Source of the DNA: CG2-30-58-95 sp964618215
Lineage (GTDB): Bacteria > Chloroflexota > Anaerolineae > Anaerolineales > Villigracilaceae
NCBI GenBank assembly: GCA_964618215.1
Contig: CAZTZE010000017.1
Location: 8,645 to 72,644 of the forward strand
DNA: 64,000 nucleotides
Reading direction: 5' to 3'
Part shown: piece by piece, positions 1 to 8,113 of the stretch
How positions within the stretch are numbered: the first letter of the stretch is position 1
Layout of the letters: each line of letters starts with the position of its first letter
The notes under the pieces: model-generated
What the model was told of the DNA's origin: nothing
What the model saw: only the letters and a program-made list of their open reading frames with translations
Databases searched by the model: none
Program-made: the position numbers and the translations under genes

Positions 1-22
1 ATCCTGATTACGGAGGCTGAGA

Positions 23-457
23 ATGAGCGAATTTAAGAGATTCAGCCTTGTCAAGCCCACCCTGCAAATGCCCTTCCATATTGACTTTGAATGGTGGCAA
101 GATAATGATCGCAACTGGCGCGTTGAATTACGCAGCCTGTTATGCGTGGAACACCAGGCGGCTTTCGCAGACTTGCCTGAGACTCAGATAATTGATTGGA
201 TTGACCCAGAAACGGCCGAGGTGCGCCAGTTGGATGGGCTGCAACATGCCCTGATCAGTCATTGCGCCAGGCAGGAAGGGTTTTTGACTGAACACACCAC
301 CCTGGTGGATGCAGTCTTTCGTTTGCTGTTGGCAAATGGCAATGCGCCTCTCTCGGCGCTGGAACTCGGCGCAAAACTCAACCGTCCGGCGGATATCATC
401 TTGCGTACGTTGGGCGGCCCGCGCGTGTATAAGGGTCTGCGTCCATTCGCAGGATAA
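23..457 (+). CDS. Conserved hypothetical protein, 144 aa
   Basis: I do not recognise this protein. It is soluble-looking, with no signal peptide or membrane segment. The N-terminal half has an acidic, Trp-rich stretch (FEWWQDNDRNW near residues 23-33), and the C-terminal half (about 95-144) looks like a small helical, winged-helix-like segment ending in RVYKGLRPF. A good ribosome binding site (ggagg, about seven bases ahead) supports the ATG at 23. It is followed at once by a tRNA-Arg gene. The name hypothetical is all that the sequence supports. Confidence 0.7.
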   Translation: MSEFKRFSLVKPTLQMPFHIDFEWWQDNDRNWRVELRSLLCVEHQAAFADLPETQIIDWIDPETAEVRQLDGLQHALISHCARQEGFLTEHTTLVDAVFRLLLANGNAPLSALELGAKLNRPADIILRTLGGPRVYKGLRPFAG

Positions 458-469
458 TTTATTTTTCAA

Positions 470-541
470 GCCCCTATAGCTTAATGGACAAAGCCGCGGC
501 CTTCTAAGCCGTTGATCCAGGTTCGAGTCCTGGTAGGGGCA
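470..541 (+). tRNA. tRNA-Arg (anticodon TCT)
   Basis: A full cloverleaf can be drawn. The acceptor stem is gccccta/taggggc, the D stem gctt/aagc, the anticodon stem gcggc/gccgt with loop cttctaa (anticodon TCT at 503-505), and the T arm ccagg-ttcgagt-cctgg. The discriminator base is A at 541 and CCA is not encoded. It decodes AGA (and AGG by wobble). Confidence 0.95.
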
Positions 542-609
542 TTATAAATATCGGCCCTACGGTGATTTCCAGAGACCCAAATTAAAAATCAAACCGGAGA
601 TGAAGAGTG

Positions 610-1137
610 ATGACTACCGAGCGTTTTGGGATTATCAAATTTCGGGGCAACGAAGTGACTGTCATCGGGCCGGACCTGAAGCCTGGTCAGGCCGCCCCGG
701 AGTTCACCGTCCAGGGCCTCGACTGGGCGCTGTTCAATGGCCTGGCCGATACACACGGAAAGGTGCGCATCCTCGCGGCTGTCCCCTCCTTGGATACCGA
801 GGTGTGTGACCGCGAGACGCGCCGCTTCAACCTGGAGGCGGCTGCGTTGGGCAAAGATATCGCTATTCTGGTTATCAGCACAGACCTGCCTTTTGCCCAA
901 AAGCGATGGTGCGGATCTTCTGGCGTAGATCAGGTGACGGTGCTATCAGACCACATGACTGGCGAGTTCGGGATGCGCTACGGCGTGCTCATCAAAGAAA
1001 CGAGGATCTTGTGCCGCGCGGTTTTTGTAGTCAATCGGGGCGGCAAAATCACCTATGCTGCTTATATGCCTGCGTTAGGTGAGGAGCCGAACTACACCGA
1101 AGTACTGGCCGCTGCGCAGGCTGCGCTTATCGAGTAA
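610..1137 (+). CDS. tpx: Thiol peroxidase Tpx (atypical 2-Cys peroxiredoxin)
   Basis: Reduces hydrogen peroxide and alkyl hydroperoxides with thioredoxin as the usual donor, in the cytoplasm. The 175-residue length is normal for Tpx. The peroxidatic site reads PSLDTEVCDRETRRFN (about residues 59-74) and the resolving-Cys block reads LPFAQKRWCG, so both family cysteines are present. The GTG at 607 lies just ahead of the ATG at 610; the ggaga at 596-600 fits the ATG better. The next gene, Hsp20, follows after 11 bases, so the two stress genes are probably co-transcribed. Identification rests on the clear Tpx motifs. Confidence 0.93.
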   Translation: MTTERFGIIKFRGNEVTVIGPDLKPGQAAPEFTVQGLDWALFNGLADTHGKVRILAAVPSLDTEVCDRETRRFNLEAAALGKDIAILVISTDLPFAQKRWCGSSGVDQVTVLSDHMTGEFGMRYGVLIKETRILCRAVFVVNRGGKITYAAYMPALGEEPNYTEVLAAAQAALIE

Positions 1138-1148
1138 GGAGTAAAAAG

Positions 1149-1553
1149 ATGGCAACCCAAATCTGGAAATCAATCGCCTCCCCAGAGAGGCCTTGCGTGA
1201 CGCTTCAAGCCATTGGCTGGCAGGTAAATCTCAGGTCGTATTCATGGAGTCCGCCGACCGATGTTTACGAGACGGAAACCAGCTTTGTGGTGCGCGTTGA
1301 AGTGGCCGGGATGCGCCAATCGGAATTTTCAATTAACGTCGAAGGAAACTACCTGGTCATCAGTGGGGCACGCACCGATTTGTCCGAACGACGCGCCTAT
1401 CACCAAATGGAAATCCGCTTTGGAGAATTCAGCACTGCAATCGAGTTGCCCTCGGGAGTCAATGTTGATCGAGCGGAAGCGGATTATGAAGATGGCTTCC
1501 TGAGTGTCGTGTTGCCCAAAATCAAACCTGCCGAAATAAAGATCATAAACTAA
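1149..1553 (+). CDS. Hsp20/alpha-crystallin family small heat shock protein
   Basis: ATP-independent holdase chaperone. The 134-residue protein has a short N-terminal arm, then an alpha-crystallin domain from about residue 35: PPTDVYETETSFVVRVEVAG, then a beta-strand pair around NYLVISGAR. Near the end are the family block YEDGFLSVVLPK and a short IKI-type C-terminal tail (AEIKIIN), the motif that docks into neighbouring subunits. A purine-rich site (ggagtaaaaag) precedes the ATG. It sits between tpx and lon, a natural protein-quality-control neighbourhood. Confidence 0.93.
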   Translation: MATQIWKSIASPERPCVTLQAIGWQVNLRSYSWSPPTDVYETETSFVVRVEVAGMRQSEFSINVEGNYLVISGARTDLSERRAYHQMEIRFGEFSTAIELPSGVNVDRAEADYEDGFLSVVLPKIKPAEIKIIN

Positions 1554-1566
1554 CTCTTATCCTATT

Positions 1567-4173
1567 ATGTCTGCCTCACGCTGGTACTCGAATTTAACAG
1601 ATTTCCTTGAATGGGTTGGGGATATTGACACCGCGGTGGATGAAATATTCCTGCCTTCGATCTTGACGCGCCTGCAAAAGAAAGACGAGCAGGATAAACA
1701 ACCTCAGCCGGAGCCGGTATCTGAGGCGGAAACCATTAAATATCCGGTGATCCTTCCCATCCTGCCGCTGCGCGGCGTGGTCGTCTACCCCCAGACAGCC
1801 GTTCCGTTGACCATCGGCCAATTGCGCTCGATCAAGCTCATTGACGACGTCTCTTCCGGGGATCGGCTCATCGGCCTGGTGGCGGCGCGTAACCCCGAGA
1901 TAGAGAATCCTAGCCCAGCCGACCTGTATCCAACTGGCACAATCGCGGTCGTCCATCGCTTATTCCGCGCCCCCGATAACACCATCCGGTTGCTGGTGCA
2001 GGGTTTGGTGCGTTTCCGGCTTGGCGAGTTCATCCAGGAGGAACCGTATCTCAAGGCGAAGATCGAGCTGGCTGCGGAGAGCGTGGAAACCGGCCTTGAA
2101 ATAGATGCCCTGGCGCGCAATGCCCGCGACCAGTTCGAGCAGATCGCTGAGATGAGTCCATCCATTCCGAAGGAGCTGGTGGCCTCCATCACCACTCTGG
2201 AAGACCCGCTGCAGACCATCTATACGATCGCTAATTTTCAGCGCATCGAGCTTCAAGAAGCCCAGCAGATCCTGGAGCTTGATTCAACTCAGGAAAAGCT
2301 GCATAAACTGGTCGGGGTGCTGGTGCGGGAAGTCGAGGTCTTGCAACTCGGGCAGAAGATCCAGAACCAGGCTCGTTCTGAAATCGAGAAAGTTCAACGG
2401 GATTACTTCCTGCGCGAGCAGTTAAAGGCGATCCAAAAAGAATTAGGCGAGAAAGACGAACAATCCGTCGAGGTGGAGGAATTCCACAAGAAAATCGAGA
2501 CGGCCAGGATGCCCGAGGAGGCCGAAAAGCAGGCCACGCGTGAGCTGGAACGCCTTTCCCGGATGCATACAGCCGCGGCAGAATACGGCGTCATCCGCAC
2601 CTACCTGGATTGGCTGGTCTCGCTGCCCTGGTCGCTGAGTACGACAGACAACCTGGATATTGCTCACGCCCGCAAGATCCTTAATCAGGATCATTATGGT
2701 TTGGAGGATGTCAAGGAACGCATTTTAGAGTTCCTTGCGATCCGCAAATTGCGCCTGGAGCGCAAGGATGAAGAGCAAATTCCATCCAAAGATGCCATCC
2801 GCCGCGATCGTGAAGGGGTAATCCTGTGCTTTATCGGCCCGCCCGGGGTGGGTAAGACCTCCCTCGGCCAGTCCGTCGCCCGCGCGATGGAGCGCAAGTT
2901 CATCCGCATTTCGTTGGGAGGTGTGCGCGACGAGGCTGAGATCCGCGGCCACCGGCGTACATACATCGGCGCTATGCCTGGGCGTGTCCTGCAGGCCTTG
3001 CGACGCACCGAATCGCGCAATCCGGTTTTCATGCTGGACGAGGTGGATAAGCTCGTCTTCGACTTCCACGGCGATCCAGCCTCGGCCCTGCTTGAGGTGC
3101 TCGACCCGGAGCAAAATGTCGAATTCCGTGACCATTATCTGGAAGTCGCCTACGACCTCTCCCAGGTATTCTTCATTACCACGGCTAATACGTTGGAAAC
3201 AATTCCGGCTCCGCTTCTCGACCGCATGGAAGTTATTCATCTTTCCGGTTATACGGAAAGCGAAAAGGTTACCATTGCCAAAGATTACCTGATCCCACGG
3301 CAGGTGCGGGAAAATGGTCTGCGTCCTGAGGAAGTGAAGTTCACCAAGCAAGCCTTGCGGACGATCATCAATCTCTTCACGCGCGAGGCTGGGGTGCGCA
3401 ACCTGGAGCGCAAGATTGGTTCGGTGTGCCGCAAGATCGGCACGCGCATCGCCCAGGGTGAGAAACAAGCCGCGAGTGTCACCCCCAAAGTCGTAAAGGA
3501 ATTGTTGGGGCATCCCATCTTCCTTGAGACGGAAGAGATCAACGCCCGCACCTCGATCCCGGGTGTGGCGCCCGGCCTGGCGTGGACACCCTACGGCGGC
3601 GATGTTCTCTTCATCGAGGCGACGCGTATGCCAGGCGCCAAGGGCTTCCAGCTTACGGGTTCGCTCGGCAATGTGATGCAGGAATCGGCGCGTGCGGCGC
3701 TATCCTATGTCCGTTCGCGCGCCGAGTCGCTGGACCTGGACAAGGATTTCTTTGAAAAAACCGATATCCATATGCACATCCCGGGCGGCGCGCAGCCAAA
3801 GGATGGCCCCTCGGCGGGGGTGACGATGGCGACCGCATTGGTCTCGCTGATTTCGGGGCGCTCGGTGAAGAAAGGCGTCGGCATGACCGGCGAGATCACC
3901 TTGCGCGGCCAGGTTTTGCCGGTCGGGGGCATCAAAGAGAAAATGCTGGCCGCCCATCGCGCCGGCTTGAAGACCGTCATCCTGCCAAAGCGCAACGAAC
4001 TCGATTTGGAAGATGTGCCAGATGAAATAAAGAAGACTCTCAAATTCATCTTTGCTGAATCGGTGGATGATGTCTTGAAATCCGCTTTGGAGAAAAAAGT
4101 ATCAGTGCGTAAGACCACTGTCCCAAAATCTGCGAAGAACGGGGATGGCGATGCTGAAAGTACTGCTGGCTGA
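1567..4173 (+). CDS. lon: ATP-dependent protease La (Lon)
   Basis: Degrades damaged and regulatory proteins as a cytoplasmic ring. The order of domains is an N-terminal LON substrate-binding domain (from about residue 58), a coiled helical region, an AAA+ module with Walker A GPPGVGKTS near 425, and a C-terminal S16 protease domain. The catalytic serine is in PKDGPSAG (Ser749) and the lysine of the dyad is in GGIKEK (Lys792), 43 residues apart as in other Lons. The first 55 or so residues are an extra N-terminal piece ahead of the usual ILPLRG start of the LON domain. The 3' end overlaps the next gene by 29 bases. Confidence 0.97.
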   Translation: MSASRWYSNLTDFLEWVGDIDTAVDEIFLPSILTRLQKKDEQDKQPQPEPVSEAETIKYPVILPILPLRGVVVYPQTAVPLTIGQLRSIKLIDDVSSGDRLIGLVAARNPEIENPSPADLYPTGTIAVVHRLFRAPDNTIRLLVQGLVRFRLGEFIQEEPYLKAKIELAAESVETGLEIDALARNARDQFEQIAEMSPSIPKELVASITTLEDPLQTIYTIANFQRIELQEAQQILELDSTQEKLHKLVGVLVREVEVLQLGQKIQNQARSEIEKVQRDYFLREQLKAIQKELGEKDEQSVEVEEFHKKIETARMPEEAEKQATRELERLSRMHTAAAEYGVIRTYLDWLVSLPWSLSTTDNLDIAHARKILNQDHYGLEDVKERILEFLAIRKLRLERKDEEQIPSKDAIRRDREGVILCFIGPPGVGKTSLGQSVARAMERKFIRISLGGVRDEAEIRGHRRTYIGAMPGRVLQALRRTESRNPVFMLDEVDKLVFDFHGDPASALLEVLDPEQNVEFRDHYLEVAYDLSQVFFITTANTLETIPAPLLDRMEVIHLSGYTESEKVTIAKDYLIPRQVRENGLRPEEVKFTKQALRTIINLFTREAGVRNLERKIGSVCRKIGTRIAQGEKQAASVTPKVVKELLGHPIFLETEEINARTSIPGVAPGLAWTPYGGDVLFIEATRMPGAKGFQLTGSLGNVMQESARAALSYVRSRAESLDLDKDFFEKTDIHMHIPGGAQPKDGPSAGVTMATALVSLISGRSVKKGVGMTGEITLRGQVLPVGGIKEKMLAAHRAGLKTVILPKRNELDLEDVPDEIKKTLKFIFAESVDDVLKSALEKKVSVRKTTVPKSAKNGDGDAESTAG

Positions 4174-4504
4174 GGATGATCGCACGATGGTTTCTCTCTT
4201 GAAAACCTTCTTGAGCATGGAGGGCTTTCAGGTAATCACTCTGGCCGGTGCAACGAGCGACATCCTTGAAATCGTGCGCAGAGAAAGGCCAGCTATCGTC
4301 TTGATGGATATCTTTCTCGGGGCGGAGAATGGGATTGATGTCCTGCGCAAGCTGCGCCAAATGCCTGATCTTTCCAAAATGAAAGTGATCATGAGCTCGG
4401 GCATGAATTTACGGGATGAATGTCTGGCTGCGGGCGCGAATGACTTTCTCCTCAAGCCATATATGCCCGATGACCTGCTCAAGATGCTCAAATCCAATTC
4501 GTAG
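4145..4504 (+). CDS. Single-domain response regulator (CheY-like)
   Basis: A stand-alone receiver domain of 119 residues with no output domain. It shows the acidic pocket (AEDD near 10-13), the phospho-acceptor aspartate in LMDIF (about residue 55), the switch Ser in VIMSSG and the conserved lysine in FLLKPY. The start at 4145 overlaps the lon end by 29 bases; a second ATG at 4151 is also possible. No histidine kinase lies in the window, so its partner is unknown. Translational coupling to lon suggests a role in a stress or proteolysis circuit, which is inference. Confidence 0.88.
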   Translation: MAMLKVLLAEDDRTMVSLLKTFLSMEGFQVITLAGATSDILEIVRRERPAIVLMDIFLGAENGIDVLRKLRQMPDLSKMKVIMSSGMNLRDECLAAGANDFLLKPYMPDDLLKMLKSNS

Positions 4505-4513
4505 GCAAGACTT

Positions 4514-4945
4514 GTGCGCCGCCCGATACTGATACGTGAATTCAGCTTCCCGGAGGATTATCCCGTCGTCTGCCGGCTGTGGTCATTGGCCGGCCCCGGC
4601 ATTCATCTGCGCCGTTCGGACGAACCGGACGAAATCCAAAAGAAGCTCCAGCGCGACCCGGACCTGTTTTTACTGGCCGAATACGAAGGAGCGCTGGTCG
4701 GCGCCGTCTTGGGCGGGTTTGATGGCCGCCGGGGGTTGGTCTATCACCTGGCTGTCGCTGAAAACCATCGCAATCGGGGTGTTGGCGCTTTGCTGATGGA
4801 AGAGTTGGAAAAACGCTTGCGGGCAAAAGGCTGTATCCGCACCTATTTGCTCGTCACCCGCGACAACGCGGAAGCGATAGCCTTCTACGAAAAAGGCGGC
4901 TGGCAGAAAATGGACTTATATGTCTACGGGAAGGACATCGCTTAA
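4514..4945 (+). CDS. GNAT family N-acetyltransferase
   Basis: Transfers an acetyl group from acetyl-CoA to an unknown amine. The 143-residue protein carries the acetyl-CoA loop NHRNRGVGALLMEELEKRL (about 95-113) and the C-terminal block NAEAIAFYEKGGW typical of YpeA/RimI-like GNATs. The start is the GTG at 4514, the first in-frame start after the response regulator stop. The stop is directly followed by the mogA ATG, so translation is likely coupled. Substrate cannot be read from the sequence. Confidence 0.88.
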   Translation: MRRPILIREFSFPEDYPVVCRLWSLAGPGIHLRRSDEPDEIQKKLQRDPDLFLLAEYEGALVGAVLGGFDGRRGLVYHLAVAENHRNRGVGALLMEELEKRLRAKGCIRTYLLVTRDNAEAIAFYEKGGWQKMDLYVYGKDIA

Positions 4946-5461
4946 ATGACTTTGCGCTTCGGCATCCTGACCGCCTCTGACCGTTCGGCGCGCGGCGAAC
5001 GCCCGGACACTTCCGGCCCGGCGCTGGCAGCGGTGATCGCTTCGCACGGCTGGGATTTAGTCTGCCAGGCCATTCTTCCAGATGATTTGACCACTCTGAG
5101 CCAGGCCCTGATAGCCTGGGCCGGGTGCGGTGACCTGGATATCATCCTGACCACCGGCGGGACGGGTTTTTCGCCGCGGGATGTCACCCCCGAAGCGACG
5201 GCTGCGGTCGTAGAGCGCATGGCGCCCGGCCTGGCCGAAGCCATGCGCGCGGCGAGTTTGCAGGTCACGCCCCACGCCATGCTTTCACGCGCCATCGCGG
5301 GTATACGCGGCCGAACGCTGATCATAAACTTGCCGGGCAGCCCGAAAGCCGCAGTTGAGAATTTACAAGTGCTGCTGCCGGTGCTGGCTCACGCAGTCGA
5401 GTTATTGCGTGAAGACCCTGCCGCCGAAAAACACCATACTGCACCTTCAACCGAAGGGTAG
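4946..5461 (+). CDS. mogA: Molybdopterin adenylyltransferase (MogA/MoaB family)
   Basis: Adenylylates molybdopterin before metal insertion during molybdenum or tungsten cofactor synthesis. The MoCF-binding motif LTTGGTGFSPRDVTPEAT (about 69-86), the following GLAEAMRA and the INLPGSPKA loop near the C terminus are diagnostic. At 171 residues it is a single-domain enzyme. It follows the GNAT gene without a gap. The gene fits the W/Mo enzymes elsewhere in the window: AOR, the XDH-like hydroxylase, XdhC and a tungstate transporter. MogA and MoaB cannot be separated with certainty here. Confidence 0.88.
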   Translation: MTLRFGILTASDRSARGERPDTSGPALAAVIASHGWDLVCQAILPDDLTTLSQALIAWAGCGDLDIILTTGGTGFSPRDVTPEATAAVVERMAPGLAEAMRAASLQVTPHAMLSRAIAGIRGRTLIINLPGSPKAAVENLQVLLPVLAHAVELLREDPAAEKHHTAPSTEG

Positions 5462-5549
5462 TATAATCCTGCCCGTTTGCAATTGAAAGAATATGGAATG
5501 GTTTCCATGCCCGTCAAAAAGCGAGGACGTATGATTATAAGAAAATGTA

Positions 5550-5571
5550 GGACGGGTTTCCATACCCGTCC
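5550..5571. repeat. Small palindrome in the efp leader
   Basis: Eight-base arms ggacgggt/acccgtcc with a short loop lie 19 bases ahead of the efp start. A related half-copy (tttccatgcccgtc) lies about 50 bases upstream, and a hairpin of the same design occurs at 37930-37955. It is probably a small dispersed palindrome, though in the efp leader it could affect translation. Confidence 0.5.
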
Positions 5572-5589
5572 ATCCAGGAGTGAAAACCA

Positions 5590-6147
5590 ATGATTGATGT
5601 AAATGAACTTCGAAAAGGGGTAACTTTCGAGCACGATGGAATGCTCTTCCGTGTCTTGGAATACAGCCACAACAAGCCCGGACGCGGTAATGCCACTATC
5701 CGCATCAAGGCTCGCAATTTGCGCTCCGGGACCACGCTGGAAAAAACCTTCCAGTCCGGCGAACGTGTCCAGGATGTGCGGCTGGACCATCATGACGTGC
5801 AGTACCTCTATACCGACGGTGAGTTGTATCACTTTATGGATAATGTAACCTTTGAGCAACCCGCCGTGAAAGGCGAACTGGCAGGTGAATACGCCGGTTT
5901 TCTAAAAGAAGGTATGGAAGTAAAACTTACTTTCTACGATGGCGAGGCAATTGACATTGAATTGCCCACCTCGGTTGATTTGAAAGTGGTTTCCGCCGAG
6001 GCTTCGGTGCGCGGCGATACCGCCACGGGTGTGGTCAAGAAAGTCGTAACCGAAACCGGCCTTGAAGTCCAGGTCCCGAATTTCGTCTCAGCAGGGGATA
6101 CCATCCGCGTTGATACCCGTAATGGCAGCTACCTCACCCGGGCGTAG
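5590..6147 (+). CDS. efp: Translation elongation factor P
   Basis: Rescues ribosomes stalled at polyproline stretches. The 185 residues match the normal three-domain length. The N-terminal domain starts MIDVNELRKG, and the C-terminal OB signature region runs from TATGVVKKV to the end NGSYLTRA. The tip loop reads KPGRGNA, placing Arg32 where many EF-Ps carry the lysine modified by EpmA. No modification enzyme (EpmA/EpmB or EarP) is visible here. A strong site (ccaggag) precedes the ATG, and a tataat-like element lies near 5459-5465. Confidence 0.96.
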   Translation: MIDVNELRKGVTFEHDGMLFRVLEYSHNKPGRGNATIRIKARNLRSGTTLEKTFQSGERVQDVRLDHHDVQYLYTDGELYHFMDNVTFEQPAVKGELAGEYAGFLKEGMEVKLTFYDGEAIDIELPTSVDLKVVSAEASVRGDTATGVVKKVVTETGLEVQVPNFVSAGDTIRVDTRNGSYLTRA

Positions 6148-6149
6148 TT

Positions 6150-6230
6150 GAAAACGTCCCGCCGAGTAGGCCTTCGGCAGGCTGCTTGTTGACGGTCAAT
6201 TTCGACTCAATTCAGCCTGCGGGACGTTAC
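6150..6230. repeat. Dispersed inverted repeat, copy 1 (related to 17641-17708)
   Basis: Starts just behind efp with gttgaaaacgtcccgc and ends with gcctgcgggacgtt, so the outer arms are complementary. The interior shares gacggtcaa and a ctcaat block with the second copy at 17.64 kb. The outer arms could also act as an efp terminator hairpin, but no T-tract follows. Confidence 0.6.
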
Positions 6231-6268
6231 TTCCAACTCATCTGAAACACACCCTGTACATTTCGCGT

Positions 6269-6595
6269 ATGCGTACTCCTGCCGGCTCCGAATGTAAATA
6301 CTTCTACGGCGATTATTATCGCGGCCGCCAACAAGAAGAGTGCCGCCTTCTAACCACGCCCGGAGCGCAATGGACCCGGGACTTGTGCCGCACCTGTCCG
6401 ATCCCATCCATCACCCGCGCCAATGCCTGCGAATTCATGGTCTTGCGCGCCGAAGTGACCCGCCCGGTGACGGCTGTCTTCCAGCGGCGTGTGCAAGTCA
6501 AAGCTTTTTGCGAAAAGGCCCGACGGGAGGTCGCCGAAGCGCACATCGGTTGTGGCGAGTGCCATCCCTTGCCATCAGTTTTTGAAGTAAAGTAA
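6269..6595 (+). CDS. Cys-rich hypothetical protein, 108 aa
   Basis: I do not recognise a named family. Eight cysteines (residues 9, 25, 40, 43, 54, 81, 95 and 98) include two CxxC pairs, CRTC and CGEC. This suggests a bound zinc or Fe-S cluster, which is inference. There is no signal peptide or membrane segment. The ATG at 6269 has no strong ribosome binding site in front of it, so the start is uncertain. The stop is 12 bases before the next gene. Confidence 0.65.
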   Translation: MRTPAGSECKYFYGDYYRGRQQEECRLLTTPGAQWTRDLCRTCPIPSITRANACEFMVLRAEVTRPVTAVFQRRVQVKAFCEKARREVAEAHIGCGECHPLPSVFEVK

Positions 6596-6607
6596 ATAAG
6601 GGACAAT

Positions 6608-7795
6608 ATGCCGATCACATTGCTGCTCGACCTGGACGACACCCTGCTCGAAACACACACAGAAACTTTTTTTCCAGCATATTTTCAGGCTCTTTCAGGT
6701 GCATTGAGCCATCTGGCGCCACCGGAGACGATGCTCCCGGCGCTGATGTCCGGCACCAAACGGATGTTGACGAACTTGGATCCCGCCCTGACCCTGCGGG
6801 ATGTCTTCGACGCCTGCTTTTATCCAAAGTTGGGCATGGAGCGTGAGGCTCTTCAACCCGCCATTGATGATTTTTACGACGAGGTCTTTCCCACGCTTGG
6901 CAGCCTGACAAAAGCGATGCCGGAGGCGGTTCGCTTGGTGGATTGGGCCTTCGCGCAAGGCCATCGTGTGGCAATTGCTACCAATCCGCTCTTCCCGCGC
7001 AAGGCGACAGAGCATCGTCTGCGTTGGGCCGGCTTGCCGCCCGAAAAGTACCCCTTTGCGCTGATTTCTTCTTATGAGAACTTTCACTTTGCCAAAGAAT
7101 CGATTGCTTACTTCGCCGAGATGATGGGCCAAATGGGTTGGCCGGAGGATCCGGTCCTCATGGTTGGAAACGACACGGAAATGGATCTCCGCCCTGCACA
7201 GCAAGCCGGTTTCCCTGTTTTCTGGGCCAAAACAAACGACGATGTTTCTCCTGAATTTGCTTTAGTACCTCAGGGCAGCCTGGAGGAATTTTGTCCCTGG
7301 CTGGAAGACATTGACCCGCAATCGCTTCAACCTTCTTACGATTCACCGCAGGCTCTGTTGGCAGTTATGCGTTCCACGCCGGCCGTGCTTGCCAGTTTGA
7401 CGCGTGATCTGCCCGCGCCCGCCTGGACCCGCTCGCCGAAGCCGGACGAATGGTGTTTGACCGAGATCACCGGCCACCTGCGCGACGTAGATCGTGACGT
7501 CAACCTGCCGCGCTTACGCAAGGTTTTGGCTGAGGAGAATCCATTCATTGCCAGCGCGGCGACCGATGACTGGGTGAAAGAACGCCAGTATGCCCGGCAG
7601 GATGGCCGCGTCTCCCTGGCTGAATTTACTACTGCGCGCAAAGAGCTTCTAGCATTATTGGTTGATCTGCAAAGCGAGTGGAAACGCCCTGCCCGGCACG
7701 CCATCTTTGGGCCCACTAAAATACAGGAATTGGTTGGTTTTATTGCTGAACATGACCGCGCCCACGTCAAGCAAGCCCGCGAGGCGATCAGATGA
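6608..7795 (+). CDS. HAD-family hydrolase fused to a DinB-like domain
   Basis: Two domains in one 395-residue protein. Residues 1-225 are a haloacid-dehalogenase-type phosphatase: motif I is DLDDT (8-12), motif II is in IATNP, and the late acidic motif is MVGNDTEMD. Residues about 245-395 match the DinB/DUF664-type four-helix bundle, with WCLTEITGHLRDVDRD and a late EHDRAHVKQ that supply the usual metal-binding histidines. DinB-type bundles often act on small thiols, but no substrate can be named. A gggac site precedes the ATG. Confidence 0.82.
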   Translation: MPITLLLDLDDTLLETHTETFFPAYFQALSGALSHLAPPETMLPALMSGTKRMLTNLDPALTLRDVFDACFYPKLGMEREALQPAIDDFYDEVFPTLGSLTKAMPEAVRLVDWAFAQGHRVAIATNPLFPRKATEHRLRWAGLPPEKYPFALISSYENFHFAKESIAYFAEMMGQMGWPEDPVLMVGNDTEMDLRPAQQAGFPVFWAKTNDDVSPEFALVPQGSLEEFCPWLEDIDPQSLQPSYDSPQALLAVMRSTPAVLASLTRDLPAPAWTRSPKPDEWCLTEITGHLRDVDRDVNLPRLRKVLAEENPFIASAATDDWVKERQYARQDGRVSLAEFTTARKELLALLVDLQSEWKRPARHAIFGPTKIQELVGFIAEHDRAHVKQAREAIR

Positions 7796-7904
7796 CCGTC
7801 TAAGAATTATCCGGCAACAGGGACGTATCTCATTTTCAATCGCTGTGTTTTAATCTCCAGACTGATTCTGGGCTTTTTTCTATAAGGAGACCGATCGGAA
7901 ACCT

Positions 7905-8100
7905 CTTTGTTAACCGGAGATGAACAGAGATAAATGGTGTAAAGCCTTGATAAACAGGTAGATTCCCATCTTATCAGCCCTGAATTCCGGTTTTGGACGT
8001 GTTTTTCTAGCAAAATGACTCTGTTCATCTCCGTTTACACCTGCACTTGCAGCAGGTGCAAGTGTCTCCGGTAAATTGTAGTTTCCGAACGTTCTCTATA
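7905..8100. repeat. Intergenic dispersed repeat, copy A (inverted partner at 62995-63170)
   Basis: The 318-base gap between the HAD gene and fabF holds no gene. From about 7985 to 8095 it matches the reverse complement of the block near 63 kb, sharing gaattcc-gttttggacgtg, caaaatgactctgttcatct, the tttacacctgcacttgcagcag arms and ggtaaattgtagtttccga. The block ccggagatgaacagag near 7914 is the inverted partner of ctctgttcatctccg near 8021. Copy A lacks a GC-rich insert of about 33 bases present in copy B. Confidence 0.7.
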
Positions 8101-8113
8101 AGGAGAGATCCTC

